From Candidatus Aenigmatarchaeota archaeon (GTDB lineage Archaea > Aenigmatarchaeota > Aenigmatarchaeia > PWEA01): a stretch of DNA of 37,054 nt. The position numbers and the translations under genes are program-made. Where the stretch lies: positions 1 through 37,054 of the forward strand of contig PWHK01000004.1 in assembly GCA_003554845.1 (NCBI GenBank), written 5' to 3'. Positions within the stretch are counted from its first letter, which is position 1; every line of letters starts with the position of its first letter. Positions 1-7,789 of the stretch are shown here, piece by piece. The notes below the pieces were generated by a model. It did no database searches and had not been told where the DNA came from. It worked only from the letters and a program-made list of their open reading frames with translations.

Positions 1-45
1 TCTCCGTTGTCTCCGTTGTCTCCGTTGTCTCCGTTGTCTCCGTTA
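1..45. repeat. 9-bp tandem repeat encoding Asn-Gly-Asp
   Basis: The unit TCTCCGTTG occurs five times in a row and may continue beyond the window edge. On the minus strand it encodes repeated Asn-Gly-Asp inside the secreted protein. It is probably a flexible acidic linker, possibly metal-binding. Copy number may vary between strains or be collapsed in assembly. Confidence 0.9.
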
Positions 46-629
46 CCATCATTACCACAGACGTAGTCAACATAAGCCTTGGTTGCAGCATCATTATCAT
101 CTTCAGGCCAATGTAAAAACACTGCACGATTTCCATAAAAATTTGCATTACCATCGGCTTCGATTCTCAGAGAATCCTCCTCTGTTCCGCCTGGTCTAAA
201 CCTTATATCATTCTCTGCATCGATTCCCATGTTAGTAGTACCCCAGAAAACACTCCCCTCGGGTCCGTATATTCTTCTTGTAGTATCTCCAGAAAGTGTA
301 ATATCTCCAGTTATTACAAAATCACTGTCCCATGTCTCCCATTTTTCTACATAGCTGTCCTCAATATCACCAACTTCTCCGTCCACATAGGCTTTGGTTA
401 CCGCATCCTGATCAGCAGACGGTGATTGTAGATTGATTATCCTATTTTCGTTCATATTCAAGTCTTGTTCTGCGCCCGCACTTAGGTCTATCTCGGAGAC
501 AGGATGACCCTGGGAGGCAGACGGTGCCGAGGCTACCAGAGGAAGAATAAAAGCAAGAAAAACTACCATAGTAAAGGTTGTAATATGTTTCTTTGTTATC
601 TCTATCTCTATCTTTATACTCATTAACAT
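1..629 (-). CDS. Secreted repeat protein with tail-fibre-like ATKAYVD motifs (partial, C-terminus outside window)
   Basis: The reading frame is open from 629 to the window edge with no stop, so the C-terminus is missing. The start ATG at 629 (a second in-frame ATG lies at 623) follows a TATA-like TTTATAAA about 25 bases upstream, which suggests a leaderless mRNA. The N-terminus has lysines and then a hydrophobic stretch ending VASAPSA, a typical signal peptide. The mature part carries the motif TKAYVD twice, first after NLQSPSADQDAV and again after DDNDAA about 125 residues later. This 'DAATKAYVD' pattern is common in phage tail fibres and other long surface fibres. The visible end is a run of Asn-Gly-Asp triplets encoded by a 9-bp tandem repeat. 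I infer a surface or adhesin-like protein; no enzymatic domain is visible. Confidence 0.75.
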   Translation of the reverse strand, partial: MLMSIKIEIEITKKHITTFTMVVFLAFILPLVASAPSASQGHPVSEIDLSAGAEQDLNMNENRIINLQSPSADQDAVTKAYVDGEVGDIEDSYVEKWETWDSDFVITGDITLSGDTTRRIYGPEGSVFWGTTNMGIDAENDIRFRPGGTEEDSLRIEADGNANFYGNRAVFLHWPEDDNDAATKAYVDYVCGNDGNGDNGDNGDNGDNG

Positions 630-718
630 AGTATTTGACTCTTCGGTTTATAAAATTCAACCATTGATATTTCAAACTCTGAACATACCAAAGGTACAAG
701 AAAATAAAAATAAGAGGT

Positions 719-1261
719 TTAGAGGGCGTCAATCTCTTTGAGATCTTCTTCTACCTTCTCTACTGCTTTGTTGACGTCATCTATCGAGCGCCCTCCGGTG
801 CAGACGATCTTCCCTGATCCGAAAAGAAGGAAGGCCGCCTCTGGTTCCTCGATCCTGTAGACCAGGCCCGGGAACTGCTCCGGTTCGTACTCCGCGTTCC
901 TGAGTGTGAAGGCTATTTCGTTGAGTCTTAGCTTTCCATCGAGCTGTGCCGACGCAACTATATTCTGGATTTTTATGTCCTTGACTTCGTCTACGTCAAC
1001 ACCTGCCTCTTTGACACCTTCAAGTACCTTGTCGATTGCTTCCCTTGCGCCTTCAGGAGAGTTTGCTCCTGTACACACGATCTTACCCGAATTAAAGATC
1101 AGTGCTGCAGCGCTCGGATCCTTCATCCTGTAGACTAGACCCGGGAACTGCTCCGGTTCGTACTCGGTACCAGGAAGATGGGCCACTACCTTGTTGAGAG
1201 GTATAGTGGCACTCAGGGTGGCGGATGCCACAACGTTCTCTATCTTAAGCTCTTTGACCAT
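719..1261 (-). CDS. tbp: TATA-box-binding protein (TBP)
   Basis: This is the general transcription factor that binds the TATA box and recruits TFB and RNA polymerase. The 180-residue length is standard for archaeal TBP. The sequence is a direct repeat of two halves: IENVVASATL with EYEPEQFPGLVYR and GKIVCTG in the first, and IQNIVASAQL with EYEPEQFPGLVYR and GKIVCTG in the second. That two-fold saddle architecture is diagnostic. The start ATG at 1261 is preceded by the ribosome site AGGTGA, so this mRNA has a leader, unlike many genes here. It is divergent from the MinD-like gene at 1370 and shares its intergenic region, which contains an inverted repeat. The protein ends in an acidic helix. 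Confidence 0.97.
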   Translation of the reverse strand: MVKELKIENVVASATLSATIPLNKVVAHLPGTEYEPEQFPGLVYRMKDPSAAALIFNSGKIVCTGANSPEGAREAIDKVLEGVKEAGVDVDEVKDIKIQNIVASAQLDGKLRLNEIAFTLRNAEYEPEQFPGLVYRIEEPEAAFLLFGSGKIVCTGGRSIDDVNKAVEKVEEDLKEIDAL

Positions 1262-1272
1262 ATAGAATTCAC

Positions 1273-1287
1273 CTAGTTTTAAACTAG
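1273..1287. promoter_or_regulatory. Inverted repeat in the tbp leader or promoter
   Basis: CTAGTTT and AAACTAG face each other around a single base. With a one-base centre this cannot fold as an RNA hairpin, so a DNA-level operator is more likely. It directly abuts the AGGTGA ribosome site of tbp and lies about 25 bases from an AT-rich TATA-like TTTTTAAAT on the tbp strand, near the expected transcription start. Confidence 0.4.
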
Positions 1288-1369
1288 TACCTTACATATT
1301 GTTAACAGGCATTTAAAAAGGTTTTATAAATGGTTGAAATGTTTTTATATCCTGAGATGGAGGTGTAAA

Positions 1370-2140
1370 ATGGGGTATATGTCTGAGGTAATATCTATAG
1401 TTTCTGGAAAGGGTGGTACTGGCAAGACCTTCACAGCTGCAAACCTATCACTTGCCCTCCAGCAGTTCGGCGAACAGGTCGTATGTCTTGACACAGATCT
1501 GGACTCTCCTAACCTGGCCCTTCAACTGGGACACACACCTGAAGACTACACCATGGAGGATATTCTAAAGGGAGAAGTAAGCGAGCTCAAGGCAATAAGC
1601 GTACACGACTCGGGACTTATGTTTGTTCCATCTTCTCTGCATCTGACAGGCGATAGGATATCAGAAGACAGGATGAAAGAGGTCGTTGATAGGTTTTCTG
1701 GATTTGCAGACCGAATGGTCATAGACTCTCCACCTGGATTCAAAGAGGGCTTCTACAGCAGCATGAAGATCTCGGACAGAATGATCGTTGTCACAAACCC
1801 GGAGTTCCAGGCCATACAGGATGTAAAAAAGATAGCAGAGGAGGCCGACAAACACGAAGTAAATATAGAGGGTATAATACTAAATAAGGTCGAAGGAATG
1901 CTCGAAGAGGCAAGCAAGGAAGAAATAGAAAGTACAACCGGTCTGGAGGTAATAAAAACAATACCACACCACAAGGATGTACTGAAAAGTATACACACGA
2001 TGAGACCCCTTGTATCTGATCCACACTCAAAGGTCGGCCATAGTTTCAAGGAGATCGCAGCCAATCTAACAGGCAACCAGTTCAAGTCTCCTTGGTACTC
2101 GGGACTTGTGAGAGGATTCAAGAAAATAACCGGTGTATGA
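1370..2140 (+). CDS. MinD/ParA-family P-loop ATPase
   Basis: A 256-residue protein with the deviant Walker A motif GKGGTGKT (residues 13-20), whose first lysine is the signature of the MinD/ParA/SIMIBI family. It also has CLDTDLDSPN (the A' motif) and VIDSPPG (Walker B, near residue 120). The C-terminus, LVRGFKKITGV, is a short amphipathic basic helix like the membrane-targeting tail of MinD. The ATG at 1370 is chosen because GGAGGTG lies four bases upstream; a TTG at 1334 would add 12 unlikely residues. The stop is two bases before the debranching-enzyme start, so the two are one transcription and translation unit. MinD-like proteins position cell-surface or cytoplasmic cargos; the cargo here is unknown. 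The operon points to glycogen, by inference only. Confidence 0.9.
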   Translation: MGYMSEVISIVSGKGGTGKTFTAANLSLALQQFGEQVVCLDTDLDSPNLALQLGHTPEDYTMEDILKGEVSELKAISVHDSGLMFVPSSLHLTGDRISEDRMKEVVDRFSGFADRMVIDSPPGFKEGFYSSMKISDRMIVVTNPEFQAIQDVKKIAEEADKHEVNIEGIILNKVEGMLEEASKEEIESTTGLEVIKTIPHHKDVLKSIHTMRPLVSDPHSKVGHSFKEIAANLTGNQFKSPWYSGLVRGFKKITGV

Positions 2141-2141
2141 T

Positions 2142-4139
2142 ATGGAAAAAGACTTTACATTCAGATATCCACAGGAGGAAAACCCTGACTGGGGCCATGC
2201 AAGAAACAGAATGTTTGTTCTGAAGGGAACAGACTCCTGCTGGAGTTCGTCTCTTTTTTCGGTAAGGCTCGGTGAATTCACTCTACCCAACAGAGACTAC
2301 CCACAACAGGGATTCCTTCTGAAGACAGAAGGAGATTATATGAAGTTTCTGGATGCACCCATGTTCAAGATTATGCACAAGGGCGATGCCCTGCATCTGG
2401 AAAGAGAGGACGTTGAGTTGACTCCGTGGAAGGCTACATACAGATATCGATCAAAGAACACAGACTTGAAAGTAACATACTACCTCTCGGATTCTGCAGT
2501 CAAAAACAGAGCAGGAGGCTGGATAAAGTTTGATATAGATTCAAGTCTCGAAGATCTCGATCTGGTTGTATCGCCTGTTGTGGACATAAGAAGGATAGGC
2601 GAGGAAAGTTCACCGATGGACGACTATGAAATAAATACAGGCGAAGGATTTCTCGGGGCATCAAGAGGTGAAAACAAAATAATATTCGGACCATGTGACC
2701 GAACTATGGTCGAAGGGGAGACTGAACAATGGAACTACAAACTTGGAAACGGTTACAGAAAGATGGAGGACGGAAAGGTAGTTTTCAGAAGTGTGGACAA
2801 AAAACCTGTAAAGGTAGGTGCACTTACATACGAAATCACAGGAAACGATACTGTCAAAGTTGCATTCGCCTGCGGAAAGGACATAGACAGAACAGACGTC
2901 GAGTTCTTCGAAAACACAGACATGGAACAGGATAAAAAACACGCCCAGGAGCTCCTCCAGAGATTCAAGCTCCCTGAGGATAAGATGGAAAGGAAGTTTT
3001 TGAAAAGCAGAATACTGGCCCATACAAAGTTTTCTACAAGAGAAGGAGGAATGGAAATTCCAGAGGCAGGAGAGTGGTGGTTCAAGGAAATATGGTTCAG
3101 GGACCTCTTAGAATCACTCTACCATGGAATGGATTTCTACAGAGAAACAAAGGGAGACAACTGGATCAAAAAGATGTTAACATGGACAAGGATATACATA
3201 AAGGACGGGCTTATGGCATCAAAGGTTTCCAAGGACGACCCTGTGTACAACTGTATAGACGGGACATTGCTGTACCTTCTTTGTGCTGCAAAGTTCTATG
3301 AAAAAACAGGTGACAGTACATTTAAGAAAAATATGGAAAAAACCTTCCGTTCCGTCCTGAACAGTCTGGGCGAAGACGACGGACTTGTTAGATGTAGGCC
3401 TGAATACTCGTGGATTGACTCTGTTGTAGACGGAAGGTCAACAAGGATACCCGAAGGATGGAACGTGGACAAGAAGGACTGCTTTCTGCTACCAGAGATA
3501 AACGCCCTTTGGATAAAGGTAAAGGAGGAATACAACAGAATTTACAAAGGACAGGAAAATGTAAAAAAGTCCTGGAACTCATTCAAGGAAACATTCTGGG
3601 ACAGCAAGAGGAACTTCATCCACCATATAGTCTATAATGACGGAGAAGAGGAACTAAAGGACCCCAGGGAGAGCTCTGCGGCAGTTGTATCCCTGGCCCT
3701 TCTAGACGACTATTTTTTTGGGTACGAAATAATCGATGCATGGAAGGTCATAGAAAAAAAGCTCCTCGTTGCAAGAAGGCCTGTTTTCTTCGACGATGGC
3801 TACATACCCTTCGGAATAATCACAAAGAACAGCAAGAAAAAAATATATCTCGGCGATGAACAGTACCACGAAGCAGTTGTCTGGCCCAGAGATAGTCCAT
3901 ATCTATTCAGGATACTTGACAAGATAGGAAGGTACAGCACAAAGAAAAAAATAATGAAAAATATGCTTGACCACCAGATGTCCGAAGGTGCTATATTCTA
4001 CAACCATGAACTCTTTTCCCTTCCAGAGGGAAGAAATCCTTCTGAAACCTCATCATCACAGAATCCTGTTCCTGTGAAAAATCCCGTTCAGTTGTGGTCA
4101 CAGTTTTTAACAGAGGATCTTGAAGTAAAGGAAGGGTGA
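2142..4139 (+). CDS. Amylo-alpha-1,6-glucosidase / glycogen debranching enzyme (GH133-like)
   Basis: A 665-residue protein predicted to hydrolyse alpha-1,6 branch glucose in the cytoplasm. The N-terminal ~280 residues are beta-rich (the debranching enzyme N-domain). The rest has the (alpha/alpha)6 barrel hallmarks: WWFKEIWFRDLLES near residue 315, NCIDGTLLYLL, LLPEINALW and HEAVVWPRDSPYL near residue 580. In GDE C-domains the matching segments are DxxLW, EINALW and TVWPWDxGPY. ATG 2142 is preferred because GGTG lies six bases upstream; an in-frame GTG at 2133 overlaps the MinD-like stop. The next gene starts at or just after its stop. A GH15-type glucoamylase is a weaker alternative. Confidence 0.85.
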   Translation: MEKDFTFRYPQEENPDWGHARNRMFVLKGTDSCWSSSLFSVRLGEFTLPNRDYPQQGFLLKTEGDYMKFLDAPMFKIMHKGDALHLEREDVELTPWKATYRYRSKNTDLKVTYYLSDSAVKNRAGGWIKFDIDSSLEDLDLVVSPVVDIRRIGEESSPMDDYEINTGEGFLGASRGENKIIFGPCDRTMVEGETEQWNYKLGNGYRKMEDGKVVFRSVDKKPVKVGALTYEITGNDTVKVAFACGKDIDRTDVEFFENTDMEQDKKHAQELLQRFKLPEDKMERKFLKSRILAHTKFSTREGGMEIPEAGEWWFKEIWFRDLLESLYHGMDFYRETKGDNWIKKMLTWTRIYIKDGLMASKVSKDDPVYNCIDGTLLYLLCAAKFYEKTGDSTFKKNMEKTFRSVLNSLGEDDGLVRCRPEYSWIDSVVDGRSTRIPEGWNVDKKDCFLLPEINALWIKVKEEYNRIYKGQENVKKSWNSFKETFWDSKRNFIHHIVYNDGEEELKDPRESSAAVVSLALLDDYFFGYEIIDAWKVIEKKLLVARRPVFFDDGYIPFGIITKNSKKKIYLGDEQYHEAVVWPRDSPYLFRILDKIGRYSTKKKIMKNMLDHQMSEGAIFYNHELFSLPEGRNPSETSSSQNPVPVKNPVQLWSQFLTEDLEVKEG

Positions 4140-4153
4140 TGTAGATCAAAACA

Positions 4154-5674
4154 TTGTTTCTCGTTACAGAACTCTACGAGCCCGCAGGTGGACTCCATAG
4201 ATACACTACAAATCTACTCTCTGCATGGGAAAAAGCTATCAGGAAAGGAAAAACTGATCTTGAGCCCGTGGTCGTATCTGTAAAGGGTTCAGACCAACCA
4301 AAAAAAGATCTGGAGATTGCCGAAGAGTTCTCTGGCTTCATGGAAAAAAACGATGTTAAGGTTTTCAAAGGCGAAAGGGGGAATCGGATGTGTTACTTCC
4401 TGGAGGGGGAAGTACCGAACCTCGAAGAATTCCACTGGAAACTCTGGAACCGTTACGGCATAGACTCAACAAAAACCTCCAAGGGACTTGACTGGTACAA
4501 CGATATACTTTCCGCCTTCTGGTACTGGGTTCCTATATTTGCGGAGTATCTAAGAGAAGAGAAAGGGATGGAGTTCAAATGTATAGATGCCCAGGATTGG
4601 CTTTCTTTTCCAGGTGGATTTTTAACAGGAGAAAGACTTAACCTTCCTGTTGTCTGTAGAATACATTCAGGCGAATACGGAAGAAGCCTCGGCAGTCCCG
4701 ACCAAAAAGATGCACCCATACAGATAGAAACCGCTGCACTGAGCTTCTCGGACTATATACAGGGTGTTTCTATATCAGAGACTATCTTCCAGATAAACCA
4801 TCTAATGCCCATGAAAGAAAGGATGGATGAAGACCTGAGAGAAAGGAGAGGTGAAGAATGGTACAGGTACCAAAATCTCAGAAACGAAAAGATAAAGTCC
4901 TTTCTTCTTTATGAATCAGAATCTGATATGACTCTTCTCAAGGACGTGATAGGCGGCATGCCCAACGGAATAGATCTTGAGGAGTGGAAAGATGTAGGTA
5001 AAGATGATATATCGAAGGGTAAGAAAATGCTTTCAGAACTTCTCCCTGGAAAAGACAAATTCGTATTCTTTATAGGCAGAACTTCATACAGAAAGGGTCT
5101 TGATTTCCTTCTCGAGACGTTTTCAAAATACAGAAATGAATACAATAAAACCGGTCTTGTTGTAGCATCGTCCATGGACTCCGATACATACAAAGAATAT
5201 AAGGGCAAACTGGAGAAGCTCGGTATAGGCGACAACACACGGATACTCAACAGGTGGCTTGAACCCACGGAAAAAAAGAAGCTCATGTGTGCATCTGATG
5301 TAATAGCACTACCGTCGGTATATGAGCCCTTTGGAATAGTTGCCTTGGAAGGCCTTGCAGCCGACTTTGCATGTGAAAGAAACGGAACGACGGGACCGGT
5401 GACAGTTGTTGGTAACACAGGTGGAATGTCCGAGATAATAAAAAGCGGTGTCAATGGTTTCGAGGTCCCTATACACAACTTCGAAATAGATCCTGACATG
5501 CTCCACAGAGCCCTGATAAAGGCACTGGATGAGGATAAAAAGGCCTCTTTGTCAAAGAAGGGCGCCGAAAGGGTACAGGACATATACTTTAGATGGGAGC
5601 ACATACTCGGAAAAATATTTGAAGTCTACGACAAGGCAGAAAAAAACTGGAAGGAAAAGCTCAGATACGTTTAG
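4154..5674 (+). CDS. Glycogen-synthase-like glycosyltransferase (GT-B fold, GT4/GT5 clan)
   Basis: About 506 residues with a two-domain GT-B fold. The N-domain has VTELYEPAGGLHRY (nucleotide-sugar/acceptor loop with Gly-Gly) and VCRIHSGEYG. The C-domain has FIGRTSYRKGLDF (near 307), and SVYEPFGIVALEG (near 390) carries the E-x7-E motif of retaining transferases. It is predicted to elongate alpha-glucan from NDP-glucose. The start is uncertain. An ATG at 4139 overlapping the previous stop is followed immediately by TAG in the same frame; next come ATC at 4145 (six bases after GGTG) and TTG at 4154. I give the TTG, which keeps the first beta strand but shortens it. The C-terminus overlaps the convergent GH57 gene by four bases. 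Confidence 0.85.
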   Translation: MFLVTELYEPAGGLHRYTTNLLSAWEKAIRKGKTDLEPVVVSVKGSDQPKKDLEIAEEFSGFMEKNDVKVFKGERGNRMCYFLEGEVPNLEEFHWKLWNRYGIDSTKTSKGLDWYNDILSAFWYWVPIFAEYLREEKGMEFKCIDAQDWLSFPGGFLTGERLNLPVVCRIHSGEYGRSLGSPDQKDAPIQIETAALSFSDYIQGVSISETIFQINHLMPMKERMDEDLRERRGEEWYRYQNLRNEKIKSFLLYESESDMTLLKDVIGGMPNGIDLEEWKDVGKDDISKGKKMLSELLPGKDKFVFFIGRTSYRKGLDFLLETFSKYRNEYNKTGLVVASSMDSDTYKEYKGKLEKLGIGDNTRILNRWLEPTEKKKLMCASDVIALPSVYEPFGIVALEGLAADFACERNGTTGPVTVVGNTGGMSEIIKSGVNGFEVPIHNFEIDPDMLHRALIKALDEDKKASLSKKGAERVQDIYFRWEHILGKIFEVYDKAEKNWKEKLRYV

Positions 5675-6900
5675 TTCGAAAGATTATCTCTTACTCTCTG
5701 TTTGAAGTCTCGAAGAACTTCTACGAACGAACGGAATGCATCATAGTGGTTGTCAAAGGATGAAAAGTACGAATGCACATCACCGTCGCCCATTCCCTTG
5801 TTGCAGAGATAGTATAGATGATCACTTGTGAGAAGCTTTCTCCATATCTCCAAGAGATGTTCATTTTCCGTCTCCTTGACATAGTCCTCGAGCATCTTAA
5901 GCTCCTCGAAGATATACTGCTGCATCCAATTCCCCAACCATGCACTATCGTCCCTCTCCATATCTGCCCATGACACGGAATCGTACTCAAAGACATCAAA
6001 GGTTCCCTTTGGTTCGTATTTTTCCACAACCTCAGATGGGTTACTGAAATCCGTATTTTCTCTGGCCAGTATCTCACCAGGAAGGCTTCTCAGAAATGAA
6101 AATATCCCGGAATCTGCCCAGTGATGCTCCCCAAAGGTCTCGTAGTCCATTGACAGGTTTACAACTTCGCCCTCGCATGACGAAACCCACTCCGCAAACT
6201 TGTCGGCGGTCAGTGGCCACTTATCCCACCATCTTGCAGAAAATCGGAATGCTATATCATCGGAAAGTCCGTAGTTCTTAGTTATAATGGGTATTGAAGC
6301 GATGTCTTCGGGTGGTCTATAAAGGTAGTTGGGAGATCTCCATCCAAGGACTCTATCTGCACCCTCTGTTATTATTCCTCCGAAACCCATGTCCTCGACG
6401 GACTGTGCTATCTTATTGTTATACAAGGCTTCTGTGTTCGAAAAGACAGTTGGTTCTACTCCAAACTCCTCCTTTACAATATTCCTGTGCATTTCAACCT
6501 GACGTTCAAACTCATCGTGGGCTTCGAATAGGGACGTAAGAGAATGGTGGTACGTCTCTCCAAGTATTTCTACGTTTCCTGTACCGACAAGATCTCTAAA
6601 AGAGTCAAGAACACCGGGATCAAACTCCCTGCACTGTTCTATAAATGTCCCTGTAAGAGAAAAGGCAACCTTGAAGTCCTGGCCTCTTTCCTTTAAGTCC
6701 TCTATGGCCTCTTTTATAACATCGTTAGAAGGGTAGTAACACTTTTTTGCAACTCTGTGGAATATCTCCTTGTCCAGCCCGTTCTTGTCGAAATAATGGT
6801 CGTGGAGTTCGTTGTGTTCCTTGTCGGAACTGTCCAAAAAAGCATGGCTTCTGAGTCTCCATGGCTGGTGCACCTTTAAATATAGACATACCGATGTCAT
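5671..6900 (-). CDS. GH57 family alpha-amylase / glucanotransferase
   Basis: 409 residues. The N-terminal motif KVHQPWRL contains the GH57 HQP signature (residues 11-13). The catalytic glutamate is in SNTEALYNN near residue 157, followed by EGADRVLGWRSPNYLY. The acid/base aspartate is in LSMDYETFGEHHW near residue 251. This spacing matches GH57 alpha-amylases such as those of methanogens, acting on alpha-1,4-glucan; 4-alpha-glucanotransferase activity cannot be excluded. ATG 6900 is used because homologous starts lie just before the first beta strand; upstream codons to 6915 look like leader. There is no signal peptide, so the protein is probably cytoplasmic and acts on stored glucan. It is transcribed against the flanking glycosyltransferases, from a promoter overlapping an inverted repeat. 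Confidence 0.88.
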   Translation of the reverse strand: MTSVCLYLKVHQPWRLRSHAFLDSSDKEHNELHDHYFDKNGLDKEIFHRVAKKCYYPSNDVIKEAIEDLKERGQDFKVAFSLTGTFIEQCREFDPGVLDSFRDLVGTGNVEILGETYHHSLTSLFEAHDEFERQVEMHRNIVKEEFGVEPTVFSNTEALYNNKIAQSVEDMGFGGIITEGADRVLGWRSPNYLYRPPEDIASIPIITKNYGLSDDIAFRFSARWWDKWPLTADKFAEWVSSCEGEVVNLSMDYETFGEHHWADSGIFSFLRSLPGEILARENTDFSNPSEVVEKYEPKGTFDVFEYDSVSWADMERDDSAWLGNWMQQYIFEELKMLEDYVKETENEHLLEIWRKLLTSDHLYYLCNKGMGDGDVHSYFSSFDNHYDAFRSFVEVLRDFKQRVRDNLSN

Positions 6901-6924
6901 GAAACTACCACACACTGAACCCCG

Positions 6925-6946
6925 TAGATTCCATCCAGGGAATCTA
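6925..6946. promoter_or_regulatory. Perfect 8-bp inverted repeat, candidate operator of the divergent glucan genes
   Basis: TAGATTCC, six bases, then GGAATCTA. It lies between the divergent GH57 (start 6900) and half-glycosyltransferase (start 7016) genes. An AT-rich TATA-like AAATTAAA on the minus strand at about 6954-6962 places the GH57 transcription start near or inside this repeat, so a bound repressor could block it. The sequence is not the TATCAC-N5-GTGATA motif of TrmBL1. The regulator is unknown. Confidence 0.5.
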
Positions 6947-7015
6947 TCTTGGTTTTAATTTATTTCGTTGCTTTAAATAAGTTTTTTTCCTGAATAAATA
7001 TTTTATAAAGATCTT

Positions 7016-7789
7016 ATGGCCTTTTCAAAGGCACAGAGTAAAGTTTTTAAACAACAATACCGAAGTTTACTTAAACAGTCTAAAACAGTCCCTCGGTCTG
7101 TTTGGATATGTGGGGTATTTCCAATGGATGTGAACTCTGTACTTATGTTGACACAGAAGTACAACGAAGGTGAAAAGCTGACGGAGTACTGCCAGAGACT
7201 TGCATCGTATCTCAAGAATAAAGATATAGAAACACATCTTGTATGCTTCGGAGAAGAGGACAGAGATGAAAGTATAGGGAATCTCAACCTACATGAATTC
7301 TCGTTTAAGATGCACGGTGACAACTACTTCTCGTGGTCTATGCTTCTACAGGCAAGGTTTATGGAAAAAATCGAGGAGATCATAAAGAAAGAGGACATAG
7401 AGATAATACATGCCAACGACTGGCCAACACTACCTGCAAGTCTGACGGCAAGCAAGCTACATGATATTCCATTTGTTGTAACCTACCACTCCATAGAGGA
7501 AGAAAGAGGGATGGACAACCCACACTCACACCAGATATCCGATCTCGAGTGGGAGGGAATAGAAGAAGCGTCCTTCATAGTAGTCCACAGGGATAAAACT
7601 GCGGAGGCCATGGAAGTATACGACCTACCCGAAAAGAAAGTTAAACTCCTCGCAGGAGAAGACTGGGAAAAGGACGTTTTGGATCTGTACACGAGATCCG
7701 TAGAGGTAAAAACAAACCTTAAAAATATGGAAAACGGAGCCAAGGAAAATGAAAATTTTGATGCTTACGTGGGAGTATCCTCCCAATAA
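7016..7789 (+). CDS. Half-size glycosyltransferase: GT-B N-terminal domain only
   Basis: 257 residues that align along their length with the N-terminal half of the next protein. They share IIHANDWPTLPASLTA against IIHAHDWSAVTAAASL, VTYHSIEEERG against TTLHSLERSRV, and ISDLEWEGIEEA against INDLEWYGAYEA. The glycine loop of the active site (NKVGGV in the neighbour) is missing, and there is no C-terminal domain and no EPFG motif, so it should not bind sugar nucleotide alone. A lysine-rich 28-residue N-terminal extension is present. Its 3' end overlaps the start of the full-length enzyme by 41 bases, a strong sign of translational coupling. It may be a scaffold, an activator or a decaying duplicate. 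TATA-like TTTAAATA is at 6972. Confidence 0.8.
   Translation: MAFSKAQSKVFKQQYRSLLKQSKTVPRSVWICGVFPMDVNSVLMLTQKYNEGEKLTEYCQRLASYLKNKDIETHLVCFGEEDRDESIGNLNLHEFSFKMHGDNYFSWSMLLQARFMEKIEEIIKKEDIEIIHANDWPTLPASLTASKLHDIPFVVTYHSIEEERGMDNPHSHQISDLEWEGIEEASFIVVHRDKTAEAMEVYDLPEKKVKLLAGEDWEKDVLDLYTRSVEVKTNLKNMENGAKENENFDAYVGVSSQ

Noticed and set aside
1-45. CRISPR-like array
   Set aside because: The repeat is nine bases without spacers and lies in a coding frame, so it is a codon repeat, not CRISPR.
442-732. Minus-strand frame of 96 codons overlapping the secreted protein and the tbp end
   Set aside because: It overlaps the signal-peptide protein in another frame and has a composition unlike a protein; the alternative frame explains the sequence.
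4139-4144. Pyrrolysine insertion at TAG in the glycogen-synthase-like gene
   Set aside because: The codon is at position 2, which is not a known place for pyrrolysine, and no PylT/PylS is in the window. An alternative start is simpler, so I report only the oddity.
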